DNA of 64,000 nucleotides, taken from assembly GCF_021730395.1 (NCBI RefSeq), contig NC_069365.1, positions 25,637,501 to 25,701,500 on the forward strand. The letters run 5' to 3'. Source of the DNA: Mercenaria mercenaria. Taxonomy: Eukaryota > Mollusca > Bivalvia > Venerida > Veneridae. Position 1 is the stretch's first letter. Each line of letters begins with the position of its first letter. Below the pieces are notes generated by a model that was given only the letters and a program-made list of their open reading frames with translations, was not told the DNA's origin and made no database searches. This document shows, piece by piece, positions 46,100 to 57,675 of the stretch. The translations under genes and the position numbers were made by a program.

Positions 46100-47470
46100 C
46101 AGCTGCCTCACAGATTTAATGGAAAGAAAATCACATGCTCAAAAATACATAAAAAATTCTTACTTTTTAGCTCAAATAAATGAAGTATATTGAGAGCAAT
46201 TTTTCTCATCCTGGAGTCTGCATCCACACCTCGGTAAAAGTTTTGATGTACTTTTACTTTATATTTGTTACTACTTGATGGATTTGCTTCAAACTTAAAA
46301 TAGTTTTCCTCATCATTATCCATTACCCACATAGAGCATAAGGGCCAATACTCTTGTACTAGTATTTCATGAATCATCTCCCTTTTTACTTAGAATTTCA
46401 GGTTAAATTTGATACACTTTCAGTATATCTTTGTTGTAACTTAATTGATTTGTTTCAAACTTAAAATAGTTGTTCCACATCATTACCCACATCATATGAC
46501 ACAAGGGCCGTAAGTCTCTAACAATTATTTCATGAATTATGTCCCTTTATGCTTAGAATTTCAGGTTGGATTTGATACATGTTCATTATATCTTTGTGGT
46601 TACTTAATGGAATTGTTTCATACTTAAAATAGTTAATCCACTTCACCTTCCTCATCATACAAGGTCCATTACTTGTACACATTTGATGCTTTTTACTGTA
46701 TGTTGTTACTTAATGGAATTGTTTCATACTTAAAATAGTTAATCCACTTCACCTTCCTCATTATACAAGGTCCATTACTTGTACACATTTGATGCTTTTT
46801 ACTATATGTTGTTACTTAATGGAATTGTTTCATACTTAAAATAGTTAATCCACTTCACCTTCCTCATCATACAAGGTCCATTACTTGTACACATTTGATG
46901 CTTTTTACTATATTTATGTTGTTGCTGAATGGAATTGTTTCATACTAAATGGATTTGATTTTAACTTGAAATAGTTGTTCCACATCATTAGCAACATGAT
47001 AATGACAGATGATGCATTATTGTTGCAGAAATATTCAGTGAATTATATCCTTTTATAGATAGATTTATTCGTGTAAATATATACATCGCATTGACACAAT
47101 TATCACATACATTGAATTTATACAGCACATAATATATTAACACAGCTTGGATATCACAGACATTATTGGTAACTAATGCACAATTATGACATATATAAAA
47201 ACACAGGATAACCTGTAAAAGCCTTGTGGCTTATTTCCAACAGGGTCCTTGTTAATATTTGGATACATTTTCACTCTATCTCTGTTATTACTAAGTACAT
47301 TTGACCCAGATTTTTTTCCCCTATTAATACTGACATGATACTGTTGCAGAAATATTCCATGAATTATGCCCCTTTTGTACTTTGTTAATGTTTTGATACA
47401 TTTCCACTCAATCTCTGTTATTATTAAATACATTCAACACAAGTCTTAAACTATTCTCCAATATTGTCAT
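46100..47470 (+). mobile_element. Old core array of pearl-like type
   Basis: Degenerate units repeat CATGAATTATGTCCCTTTAT, GCTTAGAATTTCAGGTT, TTTCAAACTTAAAATAGTT. Within it, a younger 106-bp unit (TTAATCCACTTCACCTTCCT, TACTTGTACACATTTGATGC) is repeated three times at about 46590-46920. No ends identified. Confidence 0.55.
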
Positions 47471-48258
47471 TCACAGTGAAGTCCTTTAACACTTAAATGA
47501 TAGCTTCTAAAGATGTGTCATATTTCACAATGCAGCATCGAAATAGTCAAACTCATGTGACAGCAGTTCTTTATTTTAGGACTGGCTTTTAGACTGAACT
47601 TTAATTCTACATAGTCATATTTAGGATCAAATATCTAATAACTCGCCATATAACTTTAAAATAAGAAATGTTGCTTTTTTTGTCTTGAAATTATTATACA
47701 GACTTCCTTTAAGGTCCAAGATGAAAGTCTGGCTTTTATCTGTAGAACTATTAATCAGTTTGGTGCGGACTAATGGTTATATACTCTTACATGAAATTTT
47801 GCTATTGTTACAAAATTGCTGACAATAAAAAGATGAAAATTAAAATTTACTTTGTTATTTTTAGCAGACATTTAAGCTTTTACAAGAAGTCCATATTTCT
47901 ACTGCAAGATATTTTTTATCAGTGTTTGAAAATTGCAGTTGTTCTATAACTTTCTGCAAGTCACATGATACAATGTTAATACAAGTTCAAATATTCTCAC
48001 TTAGCCTTGTTAGTAGTATGTATACAATTTTTAGATGTTCGATGCGGTTTGAATTTTCTGTCTATAAGCATTATAATGGAAGAAGGAATTCAGTTAATTT
48101 ATATTGAACTGTTGAAATAATGTAATACATGGATAATGTAATCATTTCAGCAAAACTGTCACAATACCGTCCAGGTATTGGGCAAATTTCAATCCCAGTC
48201 TCAAAGAAACTGTCCCGTTAGTAGTTCTATTGTCTCTTAAAATAAGTTTAGATTGAAA
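47471..48258. other. No feature recognised
   Basis: AT-rich intergenic sequence with no coding or repeat structure that I can support. Confidence 0.4.
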
Positions 48259-49805
48259 CTAGAAAATGCTTTTGTAAAAAAGCGCATGTCTCCCCAAATG
48301 CAAAGTCCTATAGGCAAGAAGTCAATAGGGGTCAGGAGCGAAAGTCAAAGAGACACTGATGGTTGGCTGCAATAGGGATCATCTACTTGGCATGTCCAGT
48401 CATCCCGCTAAATTTCAACACTCTTGGCCTAGTGGTTCTCAAGTCACTGTTCAGGCTCCTGTGACCTTGACCTTTGACCAAGTGACCTCAAATAAATAGG
48501 GGTCATCTACTCTGCATGTCCAATCATCCTATTAAGTTTCAACATTGTAGGTCAAGTGGTTCTCAAGTTATTTCCAAAAAATGATTTTACATGAACAGGC
48601 CACTGTGACCTTGACCTTTAATTGACTGACTGCAAAATCAATAGGGGTCATCTACTCTGCATGTTCAATCATCCTATGAAGTTTCAACATTCTGGGTCAA
48701 GTGGTTCTCAAGTTATTGATCGGAACTGGTTATCAATGTTCAGACCCCTGTGACCTTGACCTTTAACGGAGTGACCCCAAAAACATTAGGGGTCATTTAC
48801 TCTGTATGAACAATCATCCTATGAAGTTTCAACATTCTGGGTCGAGAGGTTCTCAAGTTATTGAGTGGAAATGGTTTTCCATGTTCAGGACCCTGTGGCC
48901 TTGACCTTTAACAGAGTGACCCCAAAATCGTAAGGGGTCATCTACTCTGCATGACCAATCATCCTATGAAGTTTCAACATTCTGGGTCAAGTGGTTCTCA
49001 AGTTACTGACCGGAAATGGTTTTCAATGTTCAGGCCCCTGTGGCCTTGACCTTTCACAGAGTGACCCCAAAATCGTTAGGGGTCATCTACTCTGCATGAC
49101 CAATCATCCTATTAAGTTTCAACATTCTGAGTAAAGTGGTTCTCAAGTTACTGACCGGAAATGGTTTTCAATTTTCAGGCCCCTGTGACCTTGACCTTTA
49201 ATGGAGTGACCCCAAAATCGATAGGGGTCATCTACTTTGCATGTACAATCATCCTATGAAGTTTCAACATTCTGGGTCAAGTGGTTCTCCAGTTATTAAT
49301 CGGAAATGGTTTTCAATGTTCAGGCCCCTGTGACCTTGACCTTTGACGGAGTGACCCCAAAATCTATAGGGGTCATCTACTCTTCATGACCAATCATCCT
49401 ATGAAGTTTCAACATTCTGGGTGAAGTGGTTCTCCAGTTATTGATCGGAAATGGTTTTCAATGTTCAGGCCCCTGTGACCTTGACCTTTGACAGAGTGAC
49501 CCCAAAAACAATAGGGGTCGTCTACTCTTCATGACCAATCATCCTATGAAGTTTCAACATTCTGGGTCAAGTGGTTCTCCAGTTATTGATCGGAAATGGT
49601 TTTCAATGTTCAGGCCCCTGTGACCTTGACCTTTGACGGAGTGACCCCAAAAACAATAGGGGTCGTCTACTCCAGCAGCCCTACAACCCTATAAAGTTTG
49701 AAGGTTCTAGGTCAAATGGTTCTCCAGTTATTGCTCGGAAATGAAGTGTGACGTACGGACGGACGGACGGACAGGGCAAAAAGAATATGTCTCCTGGGGG
49801 AGACA
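48259..49805 (-). mobile_element. Helitron-like element (TGTCTCCC...CTAG), minus orientation, complete
   Basis: The 3' end is at the left (minus strand GGGAGACATGCGCTTTTTTA, CAAAAGCATTTT, CTAG, then T). The 5' end is at the right (TGTCTCCCCCAGGAGACA hairpin, then a (GTCC)n tract at 49750-49775). Between them lie about nine cores of 145 bp (GTTTCAACATTCTGGGTCAA, TTCAGGCCCCTGTGACCTTG, GGAGTGACCCCAAAA). Flanks are A and T on the minus strand. No coding. Confidence 0.78.
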
Positions 49806-49938
49806 TAACTACACGAAATACAGATATTGTTGTACCACTGAGGGGTTATACCAGTCACAATTTTGGCCTGTCCATCTGTCTGTACATGCACCTGTGGTAA
49901 CTTTTGAAAAGGATTGGTGGATTTGGTACGCTTTTTTT

Positions 49939-51394
49939 AGCTCACCTGTCACAAAGTGACAAGGTGAGCTTTTGTGATCGCGCAGCGTCTGTCGTCCGTC
50001 CGTCCGTGCGTAAACTTTTGCTTGTGACCACTCTAGAGGTCACATTTTTCATGGGATCTTTATGAAAGTTGGTCAGAATGTTCACCTTGATGATATCTAG
50101 GTCAAGTTTGAAACTGGTTCACGTGCGGTCCAAAACTAGGTCAGTAGGTCTAAAAATAGAAAAACCTTGTGACCTCTCTAGAGGCCATACTTTTCAATGG
50201 ATCTTCATGAAAATTAGTCAGAATGTTCAACTTGATGATATCTAGGTCAAGTTCGAAACTGGGTCACTAGTCATCAAAAACTAGGTCAGTAGGTCAAATA
50301 ATTAAAAAACCTTGTGACCTCTCTTAGAAGCCATATTTTTCATGGGATCTGTATGAAAGTTGGTCTGAATGTTTATCTTAATGATGTCTAGGTCAAGTTA
50401 GAAGCTGGGTTATGTGCGGTCCAAAACTAGGTCAGTAGGTCTAAAAATAGAAAAACGTTTTGACCTCTCTAGAGGCCATACTTTTCAATGGAACTTCATG
50501 AAAGTTAGTCAGAATGTTCACCTTGAGAATATCTAGGTCAAGTTCGAAACCGGATCACGTGCCTTCAAAAACTAGGTCAGTAGGTCAAATAATAAAAAAA
50601 ATCTTGTGACCTCTCTAGAGACCATATTTTTCATGGGAACTGTATGAAAGTTGGTCTGATTGTCCATCTTGATGATATCTAGGTCAAGTTCGAAACTGGG
50701 TCTTGTGTGGTCAAAAACTAGGTCAGTAGGTCTAAAAATAGGAAAACCTTGTGACCTCTCTAGAGGCCATACTTTTCAATGGATCTTCATGAAAGTTTAT
50801 CAGAATGTTTACCATGATGATATCTAGGTCAAGATTGAAACTGGTTCACGTGCCTTCAAAGACTAGGTCATTAAGTCAAATAATAAAAAAACCTTGTGAC
50901 CTCTCTAAAGGCCATATTTTTCATGGGATCTGTATGAAAGTTGGTCTGAATGTTCATCTTGATGATATCTAGGTCAAGTTCGAAACTGGGTCACGTGTGG
51001 TCCAAAACTAGGTCAGTAGGTCTAAAAATAGAAAAACCTTGTGACCTCTCTAGAGGCCATACTTTTCACTGGATCTTCATGAAAGTTAGAATGTTCACCT
51101 TGATGATATCTAGATCAAGTTTGAAACTGGGTCACGTGTTGCAAAAACTAGGTCAGTAGGTCAAATAATAGAAAAACCTTGTGACCTCTCTAGAGGCCAT
51201 ATTTTTCATGGGATCTGTATGAAAGTTGTTCTGAATATTCATCTTGATGATATCTAGGTCAAGTTTGAAACTGGGTCACATGAGCTCAAAAACTAGGTGA
51301 CTATGTCAAGTAACAGAAAAAACGACGTCATACTCAGTTCAAAACTTGGTCACGTGGGGACAGGTGAGCGATTCAGGACCATCATGGTCCTCTT
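49939..51394 (+). mobile_element. Pearl-like element, AGCTCACC type, nine core units of about 145 bp
   Basis: The same 5' palindrome as at 13768 (49939-49970) and a GTCC tract. Cores alternate in detail between ACCACTCTAGAGGTCACATT and ACCTCTCTAGAGGCCATACT versions. It ends with GGACCATCATGGTCC and TCTTGT. It is more diverged unit to unit than the 13768 copy. Confidence 0.8.
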
Positions 51395-51419
51395 GTTTTT
51401 ATATAATTATAAGATAAAG

Positions 51420-51690
51420 GAATAACATGAATTTAGGTTACAATCAACTGATTTTTACCAAAGGTACGGCCCCTTTTTGACCTGAAATATTGCAAAATAT
51501 TGATGTAGGTCTGAAAATTTTAGAATGAATGAATGGACTGAATTTATTTTTGGTGCTCAGGTAAATGATTACAAAATACAGATCAAGTTAGATTTCAGTT
51601 GGAATTCACCGTTTTTAGCGGAGTTATGTCCCCTTTTCCACTTAAAAATTTGTTTTCTGTTCAATAATCCTTTAATTGGATGGAATTCCT
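51420..51690 (+). mobile_element. Decayed core units (ACGGCCCCTTTTTGACCTGA type)
   Basis: Two diverged repeats, GGTACGGCCCCTTTTTGACC and GAGTTATGTCCCCTTTTCCA, share the GGCCCCTTTTTGAC core word of the 7926 and 46100 arrays. No ends. Confidence 0.4.
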
Positions 51691-52735
51691 CATACATGTA
51701 AACTGTTTTCCTTCTGTAATTCTAAAAATCAGGTTCTTACAGCTGTAAAACTGGCCCTTTTTTCGTAAAGGTAACCGCGTAACAAAATATTTAGTTTCTA
51801 CCAGAAGGTCAACAGTTGTAATTAAACATACGTCGTAACATGCTTCATCCTCTGTACTCGTAAGAAAATCCCTTTGAGAAAAGCGAATATTTAAATTTTC
51901 TTAAATGCATATATAGTCTGCGCATTGTAGCGCCGATTGTCTATTCTGGTCTCTCTGGCAATACTAGTTTTGAGTTCGCCAGACACAGGAATCTCACTGA
52001 TACGATTCAAGCCACGAGAGCACAGTTCCTTGGTTATAATAAAGTTTTTTTTAGAACAGGAATCTCTGGACGTATATGCCGTTATCATTGCCAAAATAAT
52101 AGCTATACATATCTAATATTTGTGGGCATGCCCGGTTATATATGAAATTTTAAATCTTGTATGTGACTGCATACCTGTTAAGTGCATTGTAGAAGTAAAG
52201 GATATACATGTAGTTGGACTGTCTTGGGTTTCTTTTTCCGGCAACGTTTTCTATGCGCGACAAATGTCACTATTAAACAGAACTCGTATCTTAACTCTGA
52301 TTACTGAAAATTGACAGGTAATTTAGTAGCGATTTCATTGAAGACGGGAGTTTAAAATTGATTTCCATTGTTAAGAATCAAATTTCAAAAGTTGAAATGG
52401 GCACATATTTACCAATGATACGTGACCAGTTATGCAAAAGTCTTTACAACAGAACTATCCTAAAACAATAGAAGAGAAACGAAACCTCATTAAATACCCG
52501 CGAGTCTATTGTCTTCAGGTGTTTGGGTCTATTTACTCTCAAAACGTCCGATCGATTTAAACAGATTTCACTTTTAAATATTTATACCCGCAGATCATAT
52601 TCAGATATTAAACTGGATAAATAAAATGCTATCATAATCATAGAAACAGTTCATTTAGATTTTCCTTTCCAGGAATTTCGTGTCAAAATTATTTTCGTTT
52701 TTAATTATACAACGAGAAAATAGTTGAAAGGCATT
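51691..52735 (+). other. Upstream region of the TRIM gene
   Basis: It should hold the TRIM promoter and 5' UTR. I find no TATA box or clear motif. The minus-strand open frame 51891-52094 (67 codons) has no recognised domain. The mixed composition suggests less repeat content than elsewhere. Confidence 0.35.
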
Positions 52736-55700
52736 ATGGATTCCGCCGAAATCAGTATGAAGCAGAAAGATTTGAACATTTTAGGCCTGTCGGCCTATGC
52801 GGTGGATGAGGACTTTATCAAGTGTCCTATGTGCTTAGAGAGATACACACGTCCTAAATTGCTGAAGTGCCTACATACTCTGTGTGAACATTGTATTACA
52901 GTACATATACAACATGCAGCTAGGAATAAACAGGTATGTATATCTTTCATTAACATTATTTCAGATGGCGATGACGTCTATATGTACTTTTTGTGTTTTG
53001 AGTGCTGAAATTTTCATCTTAAATGTATGGAACTTCAACTGATAAGATGAAGGTAAGATGTCACCCACTCTACTGATGATCGCTACATACCTACTATACT
53101 TGATGCAGATCTTTGAGGAACTGCTTTGCGACTTTTAACTTTGTGTGTGATAACTACGCGGGTCCTAGATAGGCCCTATCCCTGTGTTCTAAGTAATGGA
53201 TCGTAATACAAGTACTAGAAAGGGCCACTTCTCCATAATTATGTTCTATTCATATCCAAAGTTCAATATTTCATACATTAAGATTTTGAAACATGTTTGA
53301 CAATATTTCTTTTTCAGGTGACGCATAAGGAGTTTCCGTGTCCTAAATGTCACGCTATGACAAACGTGATCAAACCCGAGCTGCCCCTGGATAAATGGGC
53401 CGAGACACTGCCAGCCAACACCATGATGGGAGCTCTGCTAGAGTCCATCTCCCTACAGGTATGGTTTCATTTTTCTAAAAACTAGCACAGTTTGACACGT
53501 TCGAGGACGTCCCAAGAAATGTGTAATACATGTCGTTGAAGGAAAATAAACGCGGTGAAGAGGGGCGCATCTACTTGCCTATTTTAAAGTAAATGCGCCC
53601 TTTTTTATAGGGGCAAATAAATAAAAATCTTTATAAGGGTTATTTCCCTTCAACGACATTTAATAACGAGCATTTATTATCATTTGTAAATATATTTCAG
53701 TAACATTTAAATTATCTCATTATCGTATTAATGTGGATACATAGCGCATAGTGGCGCAGTGGACGCGTGCTCGGCCCACAAGCCAAATTTTAGAGATCGA
53801 AACCTAGCTCTACTAAAGTTTTCCGATACATTTCAAGGGGGTCCTAATAAATTAAAAAAAGTGTAAGTAGCATTGCAAATATCCATTACATTGTAGTTTT
53901 AATAAACGCCCTTATCGTGAACAAGTGGAATTCTGTGTCAATGACGTTAACGCAAATCTAATCCTTTATTTCAGGTTGATGACAAGCTATGCGGCACGTG
54001 CGAGGAAGGTGGGGACAGTACGATAGCCTCGTATTGGTGCCGCGACTGCGCAGAACCTCTTTGCGACAACTGCCTCAAATATCACCGTCTGATGAAGATC
54101 AGCAGACGGCATAAAATCGAGGAAATGGACATCATCAAACGTCACCCGAAGCGTATTCTGTCTGTACCTCAGCCATGTCCAGATCATGTTGGCAAGGACA
54201 TAGAGCTTTTCTGTGCCGACCATAACACTCTCTGTTGCGTGATGTGTGTCGCCACAGAGCACCGCAGATGCGACAAGGTGGCCTCCATCGACAAGCTGGC
54301 CAAACAGTTAGAAGAAGGCGCCGTTACTGAGGAACTCGTTGATAAGCTTAACTCGTATCTTGACCATCTGAAAACCATGAAGACGGATCGGGAATGGAAT
54401 AAAGAAAAGTTGATTGGCAAGAAAGAAGAAATAATGGAACAGATCGCAAATTACAAGGAGAATGTGAATATTCTGCTTGAGAAGCTAGAATCTACTCTAA
54501 GTCAGCAGTTTGAAAGAGTGCATGCGAAGGAGACAGACCGGCTTAACACCGAAATAGACTGGTGCACTGCCACACAGAGCGCAGTCGAGAATGCCAAAAC
54601 CGTGTTACTCGTTACGAACAGACACTGCTCCAATGCGCAGGTATTCATAACTGTTCAGCAGTGCATAGAGAGGTCGATTAGATATGAAGACGAAATAGCC
54701 AAAGAGCAGAACGAGAAATTTGAACTGCTGGACTACAGTTTCGAGATCGATTCAGCGTTTGAAGCGTTCTTACAGTCTTTAATCTCCGTGGAAACGTTTG
54801 GTAACGTTCACACACATCGTCGCCGTGCCTTCATTCCATCATCTCCAGGTCTGAAGCTACTCAGGGACAGAACAGCGGAACCGGAAATTGAATTTGACGC
54901 GAAGACACCGTCTGATACACGAAACTGCTGCTTGTCGTCTGTTCTATTCCTGTCAGACAAACGAATTCTTCTTGCCGACCAGAACAACCAGAAAATAAAG
55001 TTATTTAAGGATAACGGGTCCTTAGTTTACGAGCAAGCGTTTACCACATGGCCTCGTGATTTCACAGAGCTCGGAAACAACAAAGTCGCAGTGACATTGC
55101 CGAAGGAGAGAAAGATCGAGATCTTTTATCTTGGTGAAAAGCTGAAGAATCTCGAGACTATCCGAATGGTGGATGAATGCTGGGGTATCACTTACAGCAA
55201 CAATACTGTTATCGTTGGGTGTATCGGGCCTGACAAGGGGAACATCAAACTTCTCACACTAGACGGCGTTGAGATCGACACCATAGAAGATGATCCAAGT
55301 GGCAGACGGCTTTTCATCAAAACAAATTACGTCACCACAAACATCAATGGCAAAGAAGTTTACATTACTGACAGGACAAAGGACACCGTGGTGGCACTCG
55401 CTTTAAAGAGGAACTTTAACAAACAACAGGTATCGGAGGATCAAGGTCCAAAAAGACTACTTCCAGTGAAGCCAAGACATCGGTCTAGTACAGTACTTGG
55501 GCATGGTAGGGATCAGAATACTAACTTTCAGGCTGAGAGACGTGCGCGAAGCGAGATGGCCAGAAACGCCCACATGGTTGGAGATTACAGCCAGGTTCGA
55601 GAAAATAAAGTAAAAGAATCTGCTAACTCACCGCTTACGGTCCTAGATGAGGCTTTTGACGAGAAACTTGAAGAATCGTACGATGCACGTTCAAAAGGAA

Positions 55701-56110
55701 GTCCACAACGTGACCTTAAAAATCTATCCGGGGCCTCCTTGAAGACCGATGATTTAGATGCTGTTGCCACGAGACAGTCTCCTATAGAACGTGAAGACAC
55801 GAGATCTACAATCAGTCAGATAAACGAACACGAAGAAAAGGTCGATTACGATGTTCTTTATTCTTACTCAAACGATATCCTCAAATCTGCGGGTGGTATC
55901 GGGGTGGACCACCAAGGGAACATCTACGTTACCGGCTACAGGTCCTCTAACGTTCACCAGATTTCTCCAGGCGGCTCTCTAATCAAGATTCTTCTGCACA
56001 ATCTGTCCCAACCATTGGCTATCTGCACGGAGCCGTTCGGCGACAGATTCGCAGTCACCGAAACCACGTCACATAAGCAAAATTTGGTACAGATATTTAG
56101 ATTGGTATAA
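52736..56110 (+). CDS. TRIM-family RING E3 ubiquitin ligase with NHL-like propeller
   Basis: Exons 52736-52933, 53318-53458 and 53975-56110, GT-AG and in phase 0, give 824 residues. The RING at residues 30-77 is C3HC4 complete (C30, C33, C45, H47, C50, C53, C74, C77). B-box 1 is at about 119-159 (CGTCEEGG, WCRDCAEPLCDNC). B-box 2 is at about 181-222 (CPDHVGKDIELFCADHNTLC, CVMCVATEHRRC). A coiled coil spans about 225-330. Beta-propeller blades from about 430 (LLADQNNQKIKLF, ITYSNNTVIVGC, VYITDRTKDTVVAL) are broken by a charged, probably disordered insert at about 590-745 and close with GGIGVDHQGNIYVTGYRSSN. This resembles TRIM2/3/56/71-like proteins that are expanded in molluscs; a one-to-one orthologue cannot be named. 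Likely role: E3 ligase in cytosol, substrate choice through the propeller. The start is the first ATG in frame (an upstream TTG is not used). Confidence 0.92.
53745..53830 (+). mobile_element. tRNA-derived SINE head or tRNA pseudogene
   Basis: In TRIM intron 2. AGTGGCGCAGTGGACGCG resembles a pol III A box and AGATCGAAACC a B box about 35 bp later, the spacing of a tRNA. The following sequence does not fold as a tRNA acceptor stem by eye, so a SINE head is more likely. Confidence 0.55.
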
Positions 56111-56640
56111 TTGTTTGTCGGTCATTTAATAGATGAAGAGGTTGAAATTCTTGAATATATTTCATAGCCAAAATACTTCTAAATGGCATTGTGATTAACG
56201 GGTCATGTCACAAAAGATACACGTTGACACAAGAAGAGTCTTTTAAACTGTACGTTATGTGCAACAGTTACTGTGAACAGATGACTGTGAAATGTTATAT
56301 ATTTCTGATAGTGTTTGGTTGATCCGGTGATGACTTTGTGTATGTGCTTTTTTAAAATGTTACTTGTTAACATTGGGAGCGGGAACTTATTATTCCATTT
56401 AGTTTGATCTTGTAAATATTTACTCTTTACCTTGGTCTAAAGATAGTATCTCATGACCTGGTCATTACGATGGTTTGATTGTTTTGAGGGAGATATATAT
56501 ATTTGTTGTCTTTTGCAATAACAGTTTTCTTTTTCAATAAACAATTATGTACATTTTTAGGAGTTATAATTTTGCATTACAGATCAGTTGCTGATATAAC
56601 GGTATTTACAAGCATTTATGACAAAAGCTGAATAAATTAA
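56111..56640 (+). other. TRIM 3' UTR
   Basis: AATAAA at 56536-56541, about 425 bp after the stop, with T-rich sequence just before it, is a plausible poly(A) signal. Confidence 0.6.
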
Positions 56641-57142
56641 CGGGAGGCTTTATTTAACGTCGCATATATTCAGCAGACATGAGCTTTCAATGAATTTTTA
56701 TGTAACTTGTAATCAATGTTGCCTATGGTGCGTGCAAGATCCAGACCCAACGCTCCAAATTTTTTTTCAAACATGAAGATTAAATGTTACGCGCATTTAT
56801 GTCGGAGGATCGCTTAGTTTCTTGTACATGTAATAACATTGTTGGGATATCCAGCATAACCTTGACCTTTGAACTAGGGGCATTGGTCTTACGCGAGACA
56901 TGTAGTTATGTTTTGGGTAACATTTGTACAAAGTATCCTTTGATAATGGAAGAATTATGGACGGGGCACCAACAGATGGCCGAGTTACGAAACGCACATG
57001 AAACATACATTGTGAACATTTAACCTCGAAGCGTGACCTTGACCTTAGCCATGTGCCTGGGTCTTGTACCCGTCACATATGTCTTGTTTTTACAGTCACA
57101 GAGAGCTTATATGCAATTTAAAATCAAACAATTGCTTTTCAA
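56641..57142. other. No feature recognised
   Basis: Mixed intergenic sequence. CCTTGACCTTTGAACTAGGG (about 56860) and GTGACCTTGACCTTAGCC (about 57032) are lone core-like words of the pearl families. The open frame 56784-57023 is not supported. Confidence 0.4.
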
Positions 57143-57190
57143 AACAAGACGACCACGATGACCCTGTATCGTTCACCTGACCTAATGCCC
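57143..57190 (-). mobile_element. 3' end fragment of an AGCTCACC-type element
   Basis: The minus strand reads CAGGTGAACGATACAGGGTC, ATCGTGGTCGTCTTGT, a diverged version of the 13768-type 3' end. Cut off by the SINE. Confidence 0.5.
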
Positions 57191-57400
57191 CTCATCGATG
57201 TGGGTTCGGGCCTCACTCGGGGTGTTGAATTCTTCATTTGAGGAAGCCATCCAGCTGGATTACGGAAGGTCGGCGGTTCTACCCAGGTACCCATTCGTGA
57301 TGAAATAATGCACGGAGGGGCACCTGGGGTCTTCCTCCATCTAAGCTGGAAAGTCACCATATGACCTATAATTGTGTTAAACTTCACCCGGATTTTATAA
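57190..57400 (+). mobile_element. SINE (GGTTCTACCCAGGTACCC type)
   Basis: GGGCCTCACTCGGGGTGTTG, GAATTCTTCATTTGAGGAAG, CCATCCAGCTGGATTACGGA, GGTCGGCGGTTCTACCCAGG, GATGAAATAATGCACGGAGG, GGTCTTCCTCC, GACCTATAATTGTGTTAAAC. I recognise this as a widespread molluscan SINE body. Partial copy at 38996. Confidence 0.65.
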
Positions 57401-57419
57401 AGATAGTCATAATGACACC

Positions 57420-57563
57420 ACGATCAAGTATTTTAAGTTTCAAGTCAAAAGCTTTGACAGTAACAGAGAAATTTGACTTTATCAAAAACTTTAACCAACG
57501 GTGACGGTGACGCTGTGGCGAGTGCAATACCTCTACTTTTTCTTCGAAAAGTCGAGCTAAAAA
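57420..57563 (-). mobile_element. 5' end fragment of an AGCTCGAC-type element
   Basis: Minus strand AGCTCGACTTTTCGAAGAAA, AAGTAGAGGTATTGCACTCG, CCACAGCGTCACCGTCACC, GGTTAAAGTTTTTGATAAAG matches the start of the element at 7926. Confidence 0.65.
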
Positions 57564-57675
57564 AAGTAAAATAGTTATGGAACTTGTGCATTGTTAGTCA
57601 GTTTATTACAGTGAATAAGTGTGTGAAGTTTCAATTCATTCCCACAAGTGGTTACTGAGATACCAGCTTACACAC

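Noticed and set aside
51891-52094. 67-codon minus-strand frame upstream of the TRIM gene
   Set aside because: Balanced composition but no recognised domain, no splice-linked partner exon, and position in the likely promoter region.
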